Positions 6,194-7,992 of a stretch of 7,992 nucleotides of DNA are shown here, in pieces. The position numbers and the translations under genes are program-made. The notes beneath the pieces are model-generated. The model made no database searches. It saw only the letters and a program-made list of their open reading frames with translations, and was not told the origin of the DNA. The stretch lies in assembly GCA_041740675.1 (NCBI GenBank), contig JBGSLN010000177.1, forward strand, positions 1 to 7,992, in the 5' to 3' direction. The stretch's first letter is position 1. Every line of letters starts with the position of its first letter. Source of the DNA: JBGSLN01 sp041740675 (GTDB lineage: Bacteria > Pseudomonadota > Gammaproteobacteria > JBGSLN01).

Positions 6194-7441
6194 TTATAAA
6201 CTCCCAAACACGCCAGCAATTAATCCAAATGCCGATGTTGCAAAAAGAATAATACCAACTGTCCATGCATACCAGCCTTTCAATCGATAAGGTTCCGGCA
6301 ACGCTTTAAGAGCCAGCATCAATAAAAAACCTAGCACGATCGGTAATAGCACAGCATTCATCACTTCAACAGCAACACTCAAATTCACTAAATTAAAGCC
6401 CGAAGCTACAATTATGCCCCCGACAATTAACGTTACTGTATAAATACTATAAAACCATGGGGCCTCTTTAGGATGATCTTGCAGTGAACGTCGATAGCCG
6501 GTGACTTCGCCTAACCCCCATGCAGCAGTGAGTGATACCACAATTGCTGCAACAAAAGCTGCTCCACTAATACCAAGCGCAAAGAGTAAATGGCCAGCAG
6601 TAGTACCCAAAAAAGGTGTAATTGCTTCACTGATTTGATGCACGGTATCTAAAGGTGCACCTGGATTAGTTTTACCAATCGTTGCCGCCGTGATAATTAA
6701 CACTGCTGCCATAACGGCTTGAGTAATAATCGCGCCAATGGCAGTATCCCAACGTGCGTGTTTAAGATGGCGTATATCCAGCCCTTTATCAATGACAGCT
6801 GATTGTTGATAAAAGATCATCCATGGCATCACCACTGCTCCAACATTGGCGGCTGCTAAATAAAGATATTTTGGATCATTGAATGGTGCACTTTTTAAAC
6901 CCTCCAACATTTCATGAATTGAAGGATGAGCTTGCCATGCAACCACAATAAATACTAATTCAAATATGCCCAGCATGATAGCAATACGCTCGACAGTTCG
7001 ATAAGTCCCAGTCCATGCCATTGCCACTAAAAATATCACGACAATTACCATACTGAACCAAGCGGGTATACCAAACAACATGCCCACACCTGCCAAACCA
7101 CTAAACTCTGAAATAATGGCTCCGACACAGCTAACTAATAAGGTGGAAACCGAAATCCAGGCCCATTTTCTACCAAAATGTTGTTGGATCAATTCTCCAT
7201 GCCCCTTGCCAGTCACTAAGCCTAAACGTAATGTCAGCTCTTGTGCGATATAGAGAATTGGAATGAGTACAAATTGGATTGCAAGTAATTTATAACCCCA
7301 CACTGCCCCACTTTGTGCGGCTGTAATAATACTGCCCGCATCAGTATCCGCTAGCATGACAACGAGGCCAGGTCCGAGCACTGCCAAAAATAACATGAAG
7401 CAATTACGGGGATTGGTTAGCGTAGAAGTTAGGGATGTCAT
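6194..7441 (-). CDS. Nramp-family divalent metal transporter, divergent metal-site variant
   Basis: A 415-residue, roughly 11-helix inner-membrane transporter. The TM1 region GPGLVVMLADTDAGSIITAA (23-42) aligns without gaps to the Nramp segment containing DPGN. TM6 ANVGAVVMPWMIFYQQ (198-213) aligns to the segment containing A-x-x-M-P-H-N. Classical Nramp/MntH proteins bind Mn2+/Fe2+ through the Asp and Asn of DPGN and the Met of MPH. Here the Asp (34), Gly (36) and Met (205) are kept, but Asn becomes Ser37, the helix-breaking Pro becomes Ala35, and the TM6 His becomes Trp207 with Met208 in place of Asn. I therefore call the family but not mntH. The start ATG 7441 follows immediately after an in-frame TGA, so it is the longest possible; no Shine-Dalgarno sequence is visible, and Met16 is an alternative start. 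A Fur box upstream points to iron-repressed expression and so to iron or manganese uptake, though Mg2+ is possible because Nramp relatives that carry Mg2+ are known. Confidence 0.88.
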   Translation of the reverse strand: MTSLTSTLTNPRNCFMLFLAVLGPGLVVMLADTDAGSIITAAQSGAVWGYKLLAIQFVLIPILYIAQELTLRLGLVTGKGHGELIQQHFGRKWAWISVSTLLVSCVGAIISEFSGLAGVGMLFGIPAWFSMVIVVIFLVAMAWTGTYRTVERIAIMLGIFELVFIVVAWQAHPSIHEMLEGLKSAPFNDPKYLYLAAANVGAVVMPWMIFYQQSAVIDKGLDIRHLKHARWDTAIGAIITQAVMAAVLIITAATIGKTNPGAPLDTVHQISEAITPFLGTTAGHLLFALGISGAAFVAAIVVSLTAAWGLGEVTGYRRSLQDHPKEAPWFYSIYTVTLIVGGIIVASGFNLVNLSVAVEVMNAVLLPIVLGFLLMLALKALPEPYRLKGWYAWTVGIILFATSAFGLIAGVFGSL

Positions 7442-7473
7442 TCAGTGGTTATCTATTATTTTTTATTAGCAAA

Positions 7474-7502
7474 ATCCTATACCAAATGAGAATCATTATC
7501 AA
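7474..7502 (-). promoter_or_regulatory. Predicted promoter of the Nramp gene
   Basis: On the minus strand TTGATA (7502-7497, four to five matches to TTGACA) is followed after exactly 17 bp by TAGGAT (7479-7474). This predicts transcription starting about 25-30 bp before the Nramp start codon. The Fur-box core covers the -35 and half the spacer, the standard position for repression. Confidence 0.5.
7482..7501 (-). promoter_or_regulatory. Fur box upstream of the Nramp gene
   Basis: The plus strand reads TGAGAATCATTATCA at 7487-7501. This matches the 7-1-7 Fur consensus TGATAATCATTATCA in 14 of 15 positions, and the 19-bp classical box (7482-7500) in 15 of 19. It lies 46-60 bp ahead of the Nramp start codon, over the predicted -35. 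Fur with Fe2+ would repress here, so the transporter should be made under iron limitation. A match this close is unlikely by chance even in AT-rich DNA. Confidence 0.78.
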
Positions 7503-7523
7503 CTACTTTTTATCTTCCTATTT

Positions 7524-7655
7524 TTAGAAAGCAATTTTATGCCACAACTTTTTGTATTCAGATCCACGTCTAGTTTTTACATAGCCTCGATAAATAACCA
7601 TAATTGAAAGAATAGCTGTTTTGATAAGATCAATTAATGATAATTTTACTGCCAT
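7524..7655 (-). CDS. Possible small protein of 43 residues, unrecognised
   Basis: An open frame from ATG 7655 to TAA 7524 overlaps the last 26 bases of the upstream gene in another frame and fills most of the gap before the Fur box. It would encode a hydrophobic helix (about residues 4-22, LSLIDLIKTAILSIMVIYRG) followed by a basic tail (YVKTRRGSEYKKLWHKIAF in part), a layout seen in small single-pass membrane proteins. There is no clear Shine-Dalgarno sequence, so it would rely on translational coupling. It could equally be chance or a fragment of an older gene. Confidence 0.25.
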   Translation of the reverse strand: MAVKLSLIDLIKTAILSIMVIYRGYVKTRRGSEYKKLWHKIAF

Positions 7656-7992
7656 TCGTAAAGCTTTTTGGAAGAACAACGTTTTTACAATTAAAATTCA
7701 TTGTGTTGATATATTGCCAATTGCCGGTGTTATCAATTGTAATACCGCATTGACTATTAGGTGAATGAATCACAAAACTAGTATTTCCCACTATTTGCAT
7801 AGTTACCGTAGGATCATTATTACCAATAGCGCCTATGGGTGCTTGTGTATTGATAGCATTTGAATTGGTGTCATATGGATAAATAATTATATTAGTAGTG
7901 TTAGGAGTATTTAGGACAAAGTTTATTGGGAATACAGTAAGAGTGGGAATATTTTCTAGCAAATCAACACCTATATAATCTATCATATCTAC
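7630..7992 (-). CDS. Unrecognised protein, C-terminal part, cut by the right edge
   Basis: The frame is open from the right edge to TGA at 7630, giving 120 visible residues. An ATG at 7986 exists, but the frame continues in-frame beyond it to the edge, so the true start is probably outside the window. The visible part is rich in Asn, Thr and Ile, low in charge, and reads as alternating beta strands with Asn/Gly turns (for example TVTMQIVGNTSFVIHSPNSQ). There are two cysteines about 20 residues apart (C80 and C100 counted from that ATG), which could form a disulfide. This composition suits a secreted or surface beta-sandwich domain. I recognise no family and see no enzyme motif. It lies on the same strand as the Nramp gene, but the Fur-box promoter between them suggests separate control. 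Confidence 0.5.
   Translation of the reverse strand, partial: VDMIDYIGVDLLENIPTLTVFPINFVLNTPNTTNIIIYPYDTNSNAINTQAPIGAIGNNDPTVTMQIVGNTSFVIHSPNSQCGITIDNTGNWQYINTMNFNCKNVVLPKSFTNGSKIIIN

Overview
The window is AT-rich, with compact genes and a clearly proteobacterial gene set: an E. coli-type CorA, a CusRS/CopRS-class two-component system, an outer-membrane barrel with a signal peptide, and a near-consensus Fur box. I read it as a chromosomal segment of a low-GC gammaproteobacterium. The order Legionellales is possible, but that is an impression from composition and gene style and was not tested. I see no RNA genes, insertion sequences, CRISPR array or phage genes.

Layout. Positions 1-3443 lie on the minus strand and are transcribed right to left: an OmpR-family response regulator (3443 to 2760), a heavy-metal-type sensor kinase that overlaps it by 4 bp with a GTG start (2763 to 1357), a 327-bp regulatory gap, an outer-membrane beta-barrel protein (1029 to 241), and the N-terminus of a COG4705-type membrane protein cut by the left edge (193 to 1). 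Positions 3444-3882 are a divergent intergenic region. Positions 3883-6175 lie on the plus strand: an MHS-type major-facilitator transporter and a CorA Mg2+/Co2+ channel separated by one base. Convergent to these, 7441 to 6194 encodes a divergent Nramp-family metal transporter with a Fur box over its predicted promoter. A possible 43-codon small ORF (7655 to 7524) and the C-terminal part of an unrecognised, probably secreted protein (7992 to 7630) close the window.

How it may work together. Most of the genes concern metals or the envelope. The regulator pair belongs to the CusRS/CopRS/HprRS class. Two back-to-back 22-bp palindromes resembling the CusR/HprR box lie between the kinase and the beta-barrel gene, so the likely regulated output is the barrel plus the COG4705 protein, not an RND efflux pump. 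The transcript leader between these boxes and the barrel start contains a terminator-like hairpin. The 3' arm of that hairpin can pair instead with the Shine-Dalgarno sequence, which suggests a second, RNA-level layer of control. On the other side, CorA (Mg2+/Co2+/Ni2+) and a Fur-controlled Nramp variant with an altered metal site (DAGS in place of DPGN, MPWM in place of MPHN) look like import functions. The most interesting candidates for something undescribed are the kinase/regulator-barrel-COG4705 module with its leader, and the Nramp variant.
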